From NCBI GenBank assembly GCA_013423325.1, contig BLJB01000003.1, positions 62,001 to 126,000 of the forward strand: DNA of 64,000 nucleotides, written 5' to 3'. Positions 46,415-58,526 of this stretch are shown in pieces. Both the position numbers and the translations under genes were made by a program. Each line of letters starts with the position of its first letter. Within the stretch, counting starts at the first letter, position 1. The stretch is from Usnea hakonensis. Lineage: Eukaryota > Ascomycota > Lecanoromycetes > Lecanorales > Parmeliaceae. The notes under the pieces were generated by a model. That model made no database searches and was not told the origin of the DNA. It was given only the letters and a program-made list of their open reading frames with translations.

Positions 46415-48598
46415 CGCTACAGCTGCACAGAACTTTCACAGGGTAGGACAGTAGTAAATACGCCTGCTTGAGCAGGAAAAGACAGAAATTTTGAGAAGAC
46501 ATCTTGTACTGGTATGACCAAAACACGTGTCTTGATGATATGATGATGAAATGATGGTATGGAAAAGCCCAGATGGGGAGCTAGAGATCCGTGGAATTGC
46601 TCGTTGATCTCAACCTAATTGGGGACCTTGCCTTGGGGGGTCCGGTTGCTGGTGGATGCCTGCAGACTTCATAATAATATGTGATTGTTGGAGCAGTTTC
46701 TGCTCGAGAATGGGCACCTCGTGCTCTAGATCGAGAAACCAGCATCCGTACCACGGACGAAGGGTCACACTAGGAGTCTAGGACAAGACCAAGAATGAAC
46801 AAGTTTTTTGCGGAGAATCTCGGATTCTCCACATACTTTCATCCTGTAGAGGGCCTCTAACCACTATTTTTTCTCATAAACACGAGAATGGCTGTTTCGC
46901 GTGTGTAGCTGAGGATATGGTGGCGGTCACACAGGAAGTGTAGGTTTGCCATGTCAAGCTAGTGTGGTAGGCATGTTTGTACCTTACCTTACTTTACTTT
47001 ACCTTAATAAATACTTTATGATAGCACGTGCGCTTGTCATTGCACGCAATGTTCGGGAACATTATTATCATTACCTAATGCAAGACGCTGTAGTGGCTGC
47101 ATCGGAATTTTTCGACTCGGCAATCTTCAGATCTGGAATCTGGAATCTGGGTGTGTGGGAGGAAGGTCAACGATAGGGTGGCCTTAAACGTCCAAAAGCG
47201 TGAGCGCATATATACTAGCTTGTTATGGTGGGCGCAAATTTTGCTTCTGTCGTCATCACTGGCCAGATGCAGAGAGAGCAGTCAACAGTCAACGCCACCC
47301 TGACCAAGTTAGGACGCCCGTTCCGAAACCATTCTTCACGACGAAACCAAAACTGGGCTAAGCCGAGGAGCTCTGCCGCTACAACATTCGCCTCATCGGA
47401 AAAACCTAATGATCCGTGATGATCAGCACTTGGATTGACCTAACAACCCTTGTTAAGGTACTTTACAAATTACCTTAGTCTTCTCTTAGTCCAACGAAAC
47501 ATGCTCCGACTACTTTACTATTCAAGAGATCGCAACGAATTTGCAATATCATTGGTCGCCTCCAAGTGTGGAGTATGCCATCAACAGACCAGGTCCAAAG
47601 CCTGATTACTGAGACTAGCAAAGAATAATCTTTCTTTTGTCTTTTCGACCCAAATCAAAAGGGTCCAAACACACGCCTCTCAAATCATGGGTACTCGACG
47701 AATCTTTTCAGAATTTACATGGTAATCCTTCGAATTCCACTGAGACTGAATTGTATATCTTGTGTCAGAATTGGATTCGGACTTGCCTTGAATACAGCCA
47801 TGGCGTTTTTAGCTTACTGCTCTGCGCATTCTCTGACACAGCAATCCGGAGATGTCTCCGAGCCGAGTGCATCCACCTCGATTTGATCGAATAGTCAAGC
47901 GATTTGAGTATCCCGTCTCGAGAACAGGATATGGTGGCCTTTGATAATCATAGATCATACACTCCTACTTTGGAGAATGTAACAATGGAGGTAAACAACA
48001 GTTATCAGCTCTGACTTGAATAGTTCTTCTAGGCCTCTTAGCTCGATAGTTGTAAACCACGTTAGAGTAGGTAAGGAGATGTAATTTGCTAGCCAAACGC
48101 CTTTCCACGAGCAACGCCATCCGTAAACAAATTGACTGCCAGAAAAGTTACTGTCAGGCGTACCGTTCTGCAATTCTATGGTTCCTCCGTGCGTGGCAAA
48201 TGCAATGGTCATTAGAATGCGTACTGATACAAATGTTCCATTGGGGCTCTCGTATGCACCCTTATATCTCGTTTTGTACTCTATCCAGCGCGTGTAAGAG
48301 GTACTCCGTAAGTAGGTAGCTCGATTGTTCGGCTTTAAAATCTAGCGTCGGATATTAGACCCTTGGCACTCAAGATATTGAGCACTCCGAAAAAACATGT
48401 AGTTGCAATGCCTCTCTGCTAAGTGTGCGGGATCATTTACCAAGAGTTGCCTCGGAATAGAAGGATCTTGATGGTGAGCACCCAATGAGGTCTATGATGA
48501 GGCCAAAGCAACAGCAATACCCTCTGCCACTATAGAGAACGAGACGCGTCAGTCCTCTTAACGCGTAAAGTGATTCCTCGAAAGCTTGTCTCAACGCA
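46415..48598. promoter_or_regulatory. Divergent intergenic region, glycosyltransferase / Nbs1
   Basis: 2.2 kb, the longest empty stretch after the accessory zone. It contains ACCTTACCTTACTTTACTTTACCTTA-like simple sequence (46979-47006) and a second TAAGGTAC...TACCTTAG pair (47453-47478). Several frames of 60-85 codons, none recognisable. Promoters of both genes lie here. Confidence 0.4.
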
Positions 48599-51202
48599 AT
48601 GTGGACCTTGGAATGTGATAGCAACATTCTAGACAGTAAGTTTGAGGCACAGAATTGCTCTTATACGAGAGTCTAACAAGCTGCACCAGACAAAAGAATA
48701 TGGCTACGCCCGGGAAAGAAATATCTGTTCGGGAGAACGCTGGACCTGTCTAAAGGGAAGAATAGTATGCATATCTCTGTGCAACCTGATTTCGTCTGGC
48801 TAAGAAAGAGCGGCGCTCACATCTCATAGAGAGCTTCCAGCTCAAGGATGAAAAGACTGTTTCTCGGCAGCATCTTACCTTGACTGTATCCGCCGTCAAG
48901 TCAGGTGATGGAGTGAGCTTACATGCATCATCGAGATAGTGCAATCTTGGTCTGACCGCTGCAGTCGCTTGTCCATACACGATCAGAGATCATACTCAGA
49001 GACGAAGCTACGAAATTTGGCACGGAGGTTGACGGCATCCGGATCAAGGAAAACGAGCGAGTGTTGAAAGACAGCGAACACACCTTCCGATTGGGGAAGT
49101 CTAGCCATGTCTTTCGGTATGTGTCAAGGTCATACCAAAGGCGAGGAGGCTGATTGGACACTAGTATCAAATGGCAACCAGTCGTTTTCACCTTCTCCCT
49201 AACTTCCAAGGAGACGAAGGCTGGGAAGGACCCCCTAGTCAACTACCGCAACAGACTTGAGGATCTCGACATCAAAGTCATCATACCCTACGTCGTCGGC
49301 GTGACCACACACGTTGTTAGTGCTAAACGAAATACTGCCAAAGGTCTACAGGCTCTCATCAATGGCAAACATATCGTCACGGAGACCTACATCGACGCTC
49401 TAGTCTATGCAACAACTCCGGAAAATTTGAATGAGCTGGAGAGTCTTTCGCCGCTTGAGGAGGACTTCGACGCCAATTGGCCAAACCCAAAAGAACATCT
49501 ACCAGCGAAGAGCAGGGAACCTACCGACAGACCATCTGAAGATTTTGAACCAAATACTCAACGTGGTAACGTATTCGAAGGCTATACTTTTGTTTTCTTA
49601 GACGCAACCCAGTTCGAGTCGCTACAAGCCCCGATTACGAACGGTGGTGGGAAAGCCGTATCGTTCATTCCCGATCCCGGAAAGACTACGGCCGACGAAA
49701 TTGTGCGTTATGTAAAGAGTGTGGCTGGAGAAAAAGGACTGGGAGAATTCGAGGACGGGAGCGAGGGTAAGGGTGTAGTGGTCGTCAGATTCAGGCTGAA
49801 GGAAAATTTTGCAGATTGGGCGACTGAAATGGATACGAGAGTATCTCTAGATCTCGGCCAACGTCTTATTGAACAAAGCGAGTTCATCGAGGCCATCTTA
49901 CTAAATGACGCCAGCATCCTGAGGAGGCCTTTGGAGGTAGACTATGAAGAATCAACACCTAGGGCTAATGAAACACCAGCACCTCTAGCGCCGGCAGGAG
50001 ATGCCATGCAAGCGGAAACCCCTGATCAGCCAGAGGTTTCCAGGCCCGCTCCACGACGAGCTCGTGCTCGTGGAAACATTATTAGCCGATTCAAAGGATT
50101 TGGTGCTGACGATGAAGACGAGCCTTCAATACCACCAGCTTCTCGGCCTGCTCCCGTAGAGTCACAAATAGAAAGCGCACCACGGAGTGAAAGATCACAA
50201 CGCTATTCCAACGGTGTGTCTTTCGCGGATTCTGCGATGGATATTGACTCTCAGAATCAACACAACCGCGAGGATGAGGCCGCAAATACCAGGAAACGAC
50301 CAGCGTCAACAATGGAAGAGATTGACGAAGATGAATTATTGGACAATCTTTTGCCAGCTGCTACGGCCATGAAGAAGCGAAGACTGGAAGAGGCTGAAGC
50401 TTCCCAACGCAATGGCGTTCCCAGCGAGCCGTCGCGTGAGACATCTCAGAAGAAGTCCAGATCCGAGAAGATAAAGCAACCGCCGAAAGAGCTCAACATT
50501 AAAGACGCACTGCGTGAGCGACGAGAAAAAGAAGAAAAAGAAGAGGCAGCCAAACGAGATGAAGAAACCCCTCGAGACACTCTAGAGGGCATGAGCATTG
50601 AAGAGATGAAGAAGCTTGCAGTTGTGGAAATCATGGACGTCCCTGACCGTTCAGAAGGACGACGACGAACAGAGGCCAATGGGCCTTCAGACAGCCGATG
50701 GGATGACCGCTGGAACGGCAGGAAGAATTTTAAGAAATTTCGGAGGCGTGGGGAGGGCACTCAAGCGAGACGTGGCCAAAGTGTTATTGTGCCCTTAGAA
50801 GAAGTCAAGAGAAAGGACTATGGGATTGGGGATGACTATTGGGTGGAGAGTGATAAGACAAGGAAGCCCAAGGAAAAGGGTCGCGCAACACAATCTCAGT
50901 CACAAAGCCAACCGTTCGCTACGGCGAAGAGTGAGGTAGTCGGAGTCTCCCCCGAGCTTACCATTGATGGAGATTTGCCTGAGTCTATTGGCGTTGACGC
51001 TCCGAGAATAACACGGCGGCAGGATCGGGCCCAGCAAATGGATGAGAGCAGCACAAGATCTCAGGCTGTCAAAAGGAAGCGGCCAGCTGCAAATCAAGCC
51101 AATAGCGGACCAGCTAAGAAACAGAAGACCTATGCTGTGCAAGACTCGGACAGTGACAGCGAGGATGAGCTGAAATTCAGGTTCAAGAAGAAGGGACGAT
51201 AG
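48599..51202 (+). CDS. nbs1: Nbs1/Xrs2-like DNA-damage protein (MRN/MRX complex)
   Basis: Exons 48599-48635, 48690-48764, 48830-48912, 48965-49116, 49165-51202; 794 residues. Nbs1 links Mre11-Rad50 to chromatin and to ATM/Tel1 at double-strand breaks. The spliced N-terminus starts MWTLECD and continues IWLRPGKKYLFGRT, KTVSRQHLTL and GTEVDGIRIKENE: an FHA domain with the phosphothreonine-binding R and SRxH. IKWQPVVFTF leads into a BRCT-like part (about 116-260, with DIKVIIPYVVGVTTHVV). The rest is disordered, with an Mre11-interaction-type stretch KRKDYGIGDDYWVE and an acidic-basic end DELKFRFKKKGR. The long exon alone would miss the FHA domain. Confidence 0.92.
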
Positions 51203-51385
51203 ACGTAGCATTGCTTAGCGGTCTTGAGCTTTTATTTTGCACCTTTGCAGCATCTCGCACTCTTCATAGATCTTGTGCCTTTACAAGGTATCCCTATTGT
51301 ACAATAATACTACCCTACTGTGCATATCAAGAATATTCAGGCCAAGCAGTGTATCAGAATTCTCAGGCTTAAGCCCAAGCCTTTC

Positions 51386-51860
51386 TCAGTCCTCCATGGC
51401 CCTCTCTTCCATAGCTTCCACCGCTCTCTCCAACTCCCGCACTCTTGACCCTATCCTAATTTTTATCTGCTCTCCATCAGCCGACCCGATAGCCCTCTCA
51501 TAAACCTCTTTGAATTTCGCCAACTCTTCCTTTGCGGCTGCCCTGTCGTCGGCGGCGTACACGGTCTTCTTATCGGTTTCTTCAGAGGCTATCTCGAACT
51601 CGTCTTTTGCGGTTGCGTAGCTGTGTTTACTATAAGTGACCTGAACGAGGTGAGGAGCTGGGCTAGAAGACTGACAGCTCTTGTAGTTCTTCTATTGATT
51701 CATCGGCGGAGGTCTTGGACGCGAATGTGCGGCGAAGACGTGGTTGCGTGATTGGGGGAAGGCGCTGAGATAGACGATGGTGGTGAATGGGAGAGACGGG
51801 TAAGGTTTTGGGTGAGAGGGTGAGTGTCCGCGAACAGCGAACCAGGTTGCGGATGATCAT
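51386..51860 (-). CDS. Small mitochondrial-targeted protein, unknown function
   Basis: Exons 51860-51676 and 51620-51386; 139 residues. The N-terminus (MIIRNLVRCSRTLTLSP...RLRRTFASK) is Arg/Ser/Leu-rich without acidic residues for about 45 positions, a typical presequence. The mature part is a charged helical segment (YATAKDEFEIASEETDKKTV, then AADDRAAAKEE and a heptad-like REL..AVEAMEER). I do not recognise a family. The donor GTCAGT restores the second exon in frame; without it the protein stops after three more residues. Start-to-start distance to the cytochrome-b5 gene is only 183 bp. Confidence 0.75.
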
Positions 51861-52043
51861 CGCGGAGACATAGCTTCAGAGGAAGCTCAATGACATGGTC
51901 AATGAGGACCTTGAGAAAGCTTCGCCTATGAAATTTCACTCCAATTACCCGGAGATCGAGTGGCGCGTGCTGTCATCTTCTTTTGGACATGGCATTTTCG
52001 TTTCAGCTATTGCTTGTAAACATTGTTTTAGGATACGTTTGCT
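51861..52043. promoter_or_regulatory. Compact bidirectional promoter
   Basis: 183 bp separate two divergent start codons, so upstream control sequences must be shared or overlap. No specific site identified. Confidence 0.55.
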
Positions 52044-53000
52044 ATGGTACTGTTTGGGCTCGGCATACTGATAGTCTCTGTCTCGGTCATTATATATAGG
52101 TACCGGACACCACAGCTTTCAGCATGGACTCGCAAACAAGACACAGGGGGGAAAAGTGCAGGATTACCATCCGCAAAGCCAGAAGACGATGATGGAGCCA
52201 GAACTATGGTTGACATACCCACGGTGACGCTGGATGAGAGAGAAATTGAGACCGAAGTGGCGCATGGCGGTCCTCTGAAGGATAGTCAAACTACGAATGC
52301 CACGTCCGACACCGAATCCAAGCCACCACCCCGTCTAGACACGTCTCCAAACCCACTACTTTCTACAATGCAACCCCCACCTCCACCAAGCTCAAACGCA
52401 AAGCGAAAGCCAAAATCCTCGCTGATGCCACCTCCGTCGACCCCCGTATCCACCCTTCGAGCGCCCCCCACGCTCTCATCATCCCTTCGACCACCCCCCT
52501 CAACAGCCTCCACCCTTCGCGCTCCGCCCTCTCGCTCCCTCGCACCCCCAATCTCTTCCCTTTCAACCTCCACTCTCTCCCCATCCAAACGTCCCTCCAA
52601 AAAAGTCCTCCTTGACCCGGGCCACTCCCCTCTTGACTGGGCGCACCTAATCGCCAATCCCCCCACCGCTACTTTCCTCCGCGGTGCCGACGTACCAGCG
52701 CAACTCATACGGGTACCGCCGTCCGCTTTGAAATGGCATAATGGGCGGAAAGGGAGAAACGCGTGGGGCGTTTGGCAGGGCAAGGTGTATAATCTGACGC
52801 CCTATTTGAAGTTCCATCCGGGAGGGGTGGGGGAGTTGATGAGGGGGGCTGGAAAGGTGGAGGACGGGGAGAGATTGTTCAAGGAGGTGCATCCGTGGGT
52901 GAGTTGGGAGAATATGTTGGGGGAGTGTTTGGTGGGGATACTGGTGTCTGAGAATGAAGGAGCTGGGAAAGAGGGGAATGATTTGGAAGAGATGGATTAG
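52044..53000 (+). CDS. Membrane-anchored cytochrome b5-domain protein
   Basis: Single exon, 318 residues. One N-terminal helix (about 2-19), a long Ser/Pro-rich linker with repeated STLRAPP units, and a C-terminal b5-like heme domain: WGVWQGKVYNLTPYLKFHPGG with the first heme His about 258, and the second in EVHPWV (about 283). Cytochrome b5 domains pass electrons to lipid-modifying or other oxidases; Irc21-type fungal proteins have a similar b5 domain. The linker between helix and heme domain is unusually long (about 200 residues). Confidence 0.88.
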   Translation: MVLFGLGILIVSVSVIIYRYRTPQLSAWTRKQDTGGKSAGLPSAKPEDDDGARTMVDIPTVTLDEREIETEVAHGGPLKDSQTTNATSDTESKPPPRLDTSPNPLLSTMQPPPPPSSNAKRKPKSSLMPPPSTPVSTLRAPPTLSSSLRPPPSTASTLRAPPSRSLAPPISSLSTSTLSPSKRPSKKVLLDPGHSPLDWAHLIANPPTATFLRGADVPAQLIRVPPSALKWHNGRKGRNAWGVWQGKVYNLTPYLKFHPGGVGELMRGAGKVEDGERLFKEVHPWVSWENMLGECLVGILVSENEGAGKEGNDLEEMD

Positions 53001-54215
53001 AGGAGCTTTTTTTGCAGCGATTATTTGCATTGGCGTTTTTGTGGACGTAGAGGTGGCCCATTCAACTGAGATACCCCATTGTTTCACTATAGACGGTAGG
53101 CCGATGTCACGTGTGTGGGGACAATGTCTTCTATACGAAAATACGCGTAGCGTTTTGCAATCCACTTTTCAAGGCCCACAGTCGATCATGACTTAAGAAA
53201 TTGTGTCAGGAGAAGACGAACAAGTCTAGTTGGACAGCTTGTCATAGAGGTGATGGCGGGGAAGGGCCCACCGTCAAAAGAGGCAACGTTTGAGTGTCTT
53301 TAGAATTAAAAGGGGCTTTTGGCTCATTTTAAGTTTCCACCTCTAGTTCCCACAAGAAGGAAAAGTGCCCCATGTGCCCCCACAGAAAGTATATGCCTGA
53401 CAAAAGTTCAGCTACATGGTTTTGCCACGTAGGTAAACCAATCAGAGTGGGCTCATCATTCCACTGCAAGTAGCATTCCTTTGAAAAAGCTCTTGTCGAT
53501 AGTAGTATATCAAGATGGATCAGCGGCGCAGTCTGTCTCTGTTCCCGGCGAGAATGGACCTATAGGTTGATCGGGAGGGTTTCTGCGATTCATAGCTCTG
53601 CCTCCTATATCCCAATTCCAATCTTAGTCCCAGAGATACCCCGTTCAGCCCTTTGCGAAGAGCACCTTTCGGCGCCCTTGAATTTGAATCCCAACGATTT
53701 ACTTTGAACAAGGAGCAATTTATGGAAGACAATAGACGATTTGAGAGTATCTATTATCATGGCAACGCTGGTAATTCTATGCTTCTTCACCCGCCAAGCC
53801 ACTCAGCTTTTCGAGGCGAAGGAGTGACCGAATATCATGTTGGTGATAAGAGCTTACTTAACCTGAGAGCGAAGCAATAGACGCACACCACTGTTATGTA
53901 TTCATAGAGCTTACCCTTCCAGGGAGCCTTGTAGAAGCTGATTACGGACGGCCTGTCTTTTTCCCAAAGACGTATAAACACTCAGTGAGACAAGAACAAA
54001 GTGAGACGGTAGAGCAGAGTAGACAAGTAATTCAAGTAGGTAGGGAAGCATCGTAAGGGAAAACAGAAGAAGAAAGGCTGAACTAATTTAGTGAAACGGC
54101 CACACCCGTACCGAGGAACCGAGTTCGCGATGTATGGTAACGCGCTTATTTAGTGCTCATGCAAGATTTGACTTGGACTTTTGAACGTCCTCGTTTTTTT
54201 TCGATCATTTACCTC
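53001..54215. other. Spacer before swc3
   Basis: 1.2 kb with small open frames on both strands and no recognisable protein. It holds the 3' UTR of the b5 gene and the swc3 promoter. Confidence 0.4.
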
Positions 54216-55891
54216 ATGATGGACAAAAGAAGGCTATCTACCAGAAATCGTGGTGAGCCTCCGCTGAAGAAAAGGGCTTTGACCCCTCCAGCACCACCTC
54301 GAGCACCTCCTCCACCGTCAGCTCCACTTGCAACAATCGAGCCTACAGAAGAAGGACTGCCTTTTCGACTCAAAGATCCACGCCTACTTCCAACTCTTCC
54401 TGAGCCACAGGATGTAAATATATTGACCGAAGAATATCAGACCATATTCGAGAGGTCAGCGCTTCTCTTAAACTTGATTTTATGATTCTAACGACTGGTA
54501 ACAGTGGTGTATTGGCAGCGTCTATCGAGCTATCACGGCAGAAATTGAAGGAGGAAGTCTTCGATCGTTATTGGGAGAAACCAACTAAGAAAAAGCCTGT
54601 GTTTGAGGCTCCTAACCCGCCCAAGGAGACAATGACGAGGATCGGCGCATGTTCGTTGATTATCGAGCCCCACGTTTTCGATATCACACTCTACACTGTA
54701 AAGGATAATCCCATTGCCTATGTGGCCCCGCAACCCCCTCCACTTTCTAGTCCGCAATACAACCCATTTGCAACCGCTGCGACCTATCCTCCATACAAGT
54801 ACAACACACCTCCTGCACCTCCTAAATACCAGAGTCAACAAGGGAACCAGTCCTCACAAACCACCCTTCCTCCATTCCGCGAAGGCTTTGCTCAGTTTGG
54901 ACCACAAGGACCTCCGCCAATGGATCGCGCACCAATACCCGTTCCAGCGTCTATCGTTGATCCCAAACCACCAAGCCTGCCTGAGGCAAGAAGTACTAGT
55001 CAGCAGGTTGGGGCTAAGGATCAGAATGGTGAGCCCAAGCAAGATCCCGTCATTCAAATGCTAGCAACTCGGGCTGCCTCTGATCACGGTCTCAAAACCC
55101 TCATGAAAGTAGTTGCCTCCGGTCAAGCCTCCCCAACCCAACTTAAAGATTTTCAAGATCATATTGATGAGCTCAACACTCTCCTAAAAAGCCAGCCAGG
55201 TTTGAGTGAACCATTGCAGGATGAGAGCCGACCTCAGCCGCCTCCACGCAGCGGGCAAGAATATGTATCTCGAGTCGTTATTCCTACTCCAACGACAGAT
55301 CATTCTTGGACCCAGATTCCTTCGACTGCGCCATACTCAACCCCTACTGCAAAATACTCACCTGTCAAGACTGAACCCTCTGCCAAAATACAGCCATTCA
55401 CTGCTCCGTCAGTAGGTTCAAAGTCACAGTACACTGTTCACAAGCCCGAAATCAGCTCTATCGTCTTCGACTTTGGTGGCACAGGCGATCGTTTTTCATT
55501 CCCAAGATTCAGCATCCTCGAATATCTTTATGGAGGAACTCAGGTCGTTGTATCATTCTTGGTAATTAGAAGAGGAAGTACAGCCAAGCCAGAGAAGTAT
55601 AAGGATAATAGAAATTACTACCAACCAGTCACCATGCGTTTGTCAACGTCTCACTCACGATTCTTGGAGCCGCTCGCGAAAGTCGTTGCTCCTCCAGACG
55701 AAGTGAGAAGATACATGGATAGCGTCTTCGACAAAATGAGTCCGGCGGATACGGTATTTCTTGCAACAAGGCTACCACGGGCCGGAGAACCCGAGGGAAT
55801 ACAAAAGCCAGATGCCATTCCTCAACCAGATCCACAGGCAGTCCGACGGACGTATTCACCACCAAATTCAATTATGCCGTTTGCAGCTTGA
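54216..55891 (+). CDS. swc3: SWR1 chromatin-remodelling complex subunit Swc3-like
   Basis: Exons 54216-54454 and 54505-55891; 541 residues (540 if the second of two tandem ATGs is used). SWR1 exchanges H2A for H2A.Z. The start MDKRRLSTRNRGEPPLKKR, then LPTLPEPQDVNILTEEYQTI, SGVLAASIELSRQK, FDRYW and NPPKETMTRIGACSLIIEPH match the Swc3 N-terminal domain. The middle is Pro/Gln-rich and disordered; a C-terminal folded stretch (VFDFGGTGDRFSFPRFSILE to ADTVFLATRLPR) is conserved in fungal relatives as I recall. The intron donor is GTCAGC. Confidence 0.88.
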
Positions 55892-56756
55892 GTTACCTCA
55901 AATCCGGCAGGACATGATTGTCAACCATACGTGATACTGACACCTATGATTGTGATCTCCGAGGTGTACCAATGAGAGTGACCCGGAACTGTGATGGCTA
56001 GCAAGGCTTATGTGGCTTTTGCTTTTAGGGACGTTATCCGTGTTCGGTCTGGCCTAGCTTATTTCTGTGTGGCTTCAGGATCTGATGACAAACCTAATAG
56101 CAAGACCACAATTTTCAGTGCGGCCCACAAGGCTTATCTTGAGGCTCCATCTTCTGCTGTTCGAGAGTTATAAGAGCAATGCTTTGTGGCCTCCGAAACC
56201 GGGACGACGACCAACTTCGCTATCAAGTGTTACTACTCTTGAGAAGGCACGTTCTAAAGTGATTCAAATTCTCGCGCTTCTCCATCACTGCAGCTTTTCT
56301 AGAGATCCCTCTCAAACTCTCTCTCATTTCTCATCACGTCTTCTTTTTCTTCGCCCATCCACCTTTGAGTATCCACAATTAGCTTTTTGTGGAGCTTGTA
56401 TATCTCAGGCTTGCTCTTTTTGCGAGCTTATTTCGCCATCATTAATTCCCCTACAAAATTTACTCACCCCACTTAAGTGAGACGTAGTACGCTCGTTACC
56501 GGGACTTGGCGTAGAATTGTCGTCTTGTTGTCCTGATTGCCCACAAAGAAGTCGTGATCTTTCTGCCTCAATTCGGTGGAGTCTTACAGTGCTGTATGGA
56601 GGTATTTTTCGGTCATGCATGAAAGATATAAAAATCGCTATCCTTCAAATTGTTGTCCCAGTCTGAACGCATCTCTAATATTACTCTTGCGCACCTCCTG
56701 GTTCATCCTGATTAGATTTGTCACTTGATCAAGATCTCACACTCTTTGCACCTCTC
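55892..56756. other. Spacer
   Basis: Frames up to 137 codons (56067-56480, +) look compositional. A pyrimidine-rich stretch (56275-56360) may be a promoter part of the next gene. Nothing else. Confidence 0.35.
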
Positions 56757-58526
56757 ATGGCTTCATTTAGCATTGTAGATGATGTGCTGGATCTTATTGC
56801 TTTAGCCAGTACAGCAACCGTTACGGTCATGCTCACCTTCAGACTCGAGCCTCTATATGAAACAATCAAAGACTCGTGGCGAGCCAGTCAACAACCAGAA
56901 GGGCGTGCACAGCTACTATGGTCCGCCTTCCTGATTTTCATCACATGGGTGGCCACCGCTGCTCTATACTGTCGCGAATTGGGTTCAATATGGAACTTCA
57001 TGGGAGTCTGCCTCGAGGATGAAACGATCAACCGACCACTATATGCGCTACTGCATCTTCACCTCTTCCTCCTGCTGGCCTGTGGAGGCTGTGGCTTGGC
57101 AATTACAGTCTTCGAAATCTCCCAGAATCGCACGATGCTTGGGGACCTCTTCACGATTGCAAGACTCGGCACAATGCATTATCAACACATTGAAGATCAG
57201 GAGGCCCAAGTTGAATCTTCTTCCACATATCCAGACAATGCTGATAATGAAGCGTCTTCCGCTGTCAGCAACGTGCGCATCTCAGGCCTGCCTCCACAAG
57301 ATGAAGATCCCGTTAGCATCGACTACGAATCGCAAAAGATCGTTGCTCCCGTTGGGGCCTTAATCAATGAGCCAGAAGATCTAACCGAGGAGGAGGATGA
57401 TTGGCCCGGACCGGACGTGCCTTGTGGTGTAATTGTCACTCGAGCTGTATACGGATCCAGCCGGCATGTGGACACCAATTCCCTCACTTTCATTGCTAAA
57501 GCTAATCCCAATGCCGCCAGGTTCCCAAAACAGCAGCATTCCTTGAGCCTGGATAGCGATGGCGATAAGGTCATAATGACCCCCTCCTCCCCATCCACCT
57601 CAGACGATTCTTCCAATTCATCCGACACCGACGAGCCTGACTATGTCACTGACAGCGACGATCGAAATGATCGTCGGAGCGTCAGACCTCGTCGAGCTCT
57701 CGAGAACCGCAGACGGAAGCATACCAACCAGGGTGGATGGGTCGAAGAAGATGGCGACGATGACAATTCGGGAAACGACCCACACGGACTTTATTACGCC
57801 ACACCTCGTCTAAGCCCTCAAGATTCTAATGCCAAAAAAGACATCGAACCCCTCGACATTACCAGAACGCCCGCCTCGCCCTGCGATTCCTGCTCCTCCG
57901 CCCACGCCTCCTCGATACCGATTGCCAAACGCTCGCCCGTCCGCGTCCCGACCACGCCCACAAGTCCAACCGCCGATGCCAACGACGCAGACACCGAAAA
58001 GACGGACGTCGACGCCGAGCAAAAACAGCGAGTCGAACGCAGAATTCGCAACCTGATGAAATGCGCGGCTTTAGGTTCCCACACGAACGGATCCCGGTTG
58101 TCACGCTCTCACGCTCTAGATCAACCAGGGAACCGCACCACACCCACCATCACCCATTCCAGCACATCCAAATCTAGCTCAAAACCTCGATCTTCCTCCC
58201 CATCATCTCCAGCCCCATACTCCAGCTCTTGCTCATCCTCCAAGACCCTCTGCCCCCAACAATCAGACCCCGAAGGCTGCATGTACCGGCAAGCTCGTGA
58301 CACAGACGAACGACTACGTGCAGCGACTTCGGAACCGCGTGGAGAATATCTGTCGCTAGCGTTGGCCCTTGAGGAAGAGGAGAGATTATCTGCTGGTGAA
58401 GAGACGTTGGAGAACCATGAAAGAGCAGCTGGAGAGCCGGAAAGAAGAGAAAAAGGCTCAGGGAAAGGGGGGAAGGAGCGTGGTTTGGTGATTGAAATTC
58501 CCTCGCTAGGGATGTTGACCAAGTAA
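56757..58526 (+). CDS. Unrecognised three-helix membrane protein with long disordered tail
   Basis: One exon, 589 residues from ATG 56757; the frame is open further to a TTG at 56718, not used. Three hydrophobic helices (about 8-30, 55-78, 102-124: VLDLIALASTATVTVML, LLWSAFLIFITWVATAALY, LHLFLLLACGGCGLAITVF) are followed by about 450 residues rich in Asp, Ser, Pro and Glu with many potential phosphorylation sites. A short QNRTMLGDLFTIARLG after helix 3 may form an amphipathic segment. No family recognised; an intron-free ORF of this length with helix pattern is unlikely by chance. Confidence 0.75.
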   Translation: MASFSIVDDVLDLIALASTATVTVMLTFRLEPLYETIKDSWRASQQPEGRAQLLWSAFLIFITWVATAALYCRELGSIWNFMGVCLEDETINRPLYALLHLHLFLLLACGGCGLAITVFEISQNRTMLGDLFTIARLGTMHYQHIEDQEAQVESSSTYPDNADNEASSAVSNVRISGLPPQDEDPVSIDYESQKIVAPVGALINEPEDLTEEEDDWPGPDVPCGVIVTRAVYGSSRHVDTNSLTFIAKANPNAARFPKQQHSLSLDSDGDKVIMTPSSPSTSDDSSNSSDTDEPDYVTDSDDRNDRRSVRPRRALENRRRKHTNQGGWVEEDGDDDNSGNDPHGLYYATPRLSPQDSNAKKDIEPLDITRTPASPCDSCSSAHASSIPIAKRSPVRVPTTPTSPTADANDADTEKTDVDAEQKQRVERRIRNLMKCAALGSHTNGSRLSRSHALDQPGNRTTPTITHSSTSKSSSKPRSSSPSSPAPYSSSCSSSKTLCPQQSDPEGCMYRQARDTDERLRAATSEPRGEYLSLALALEEEERLSAGEETLENHERAAGEPERREKGSGKGGKERGLVIEIPSLGMLTK

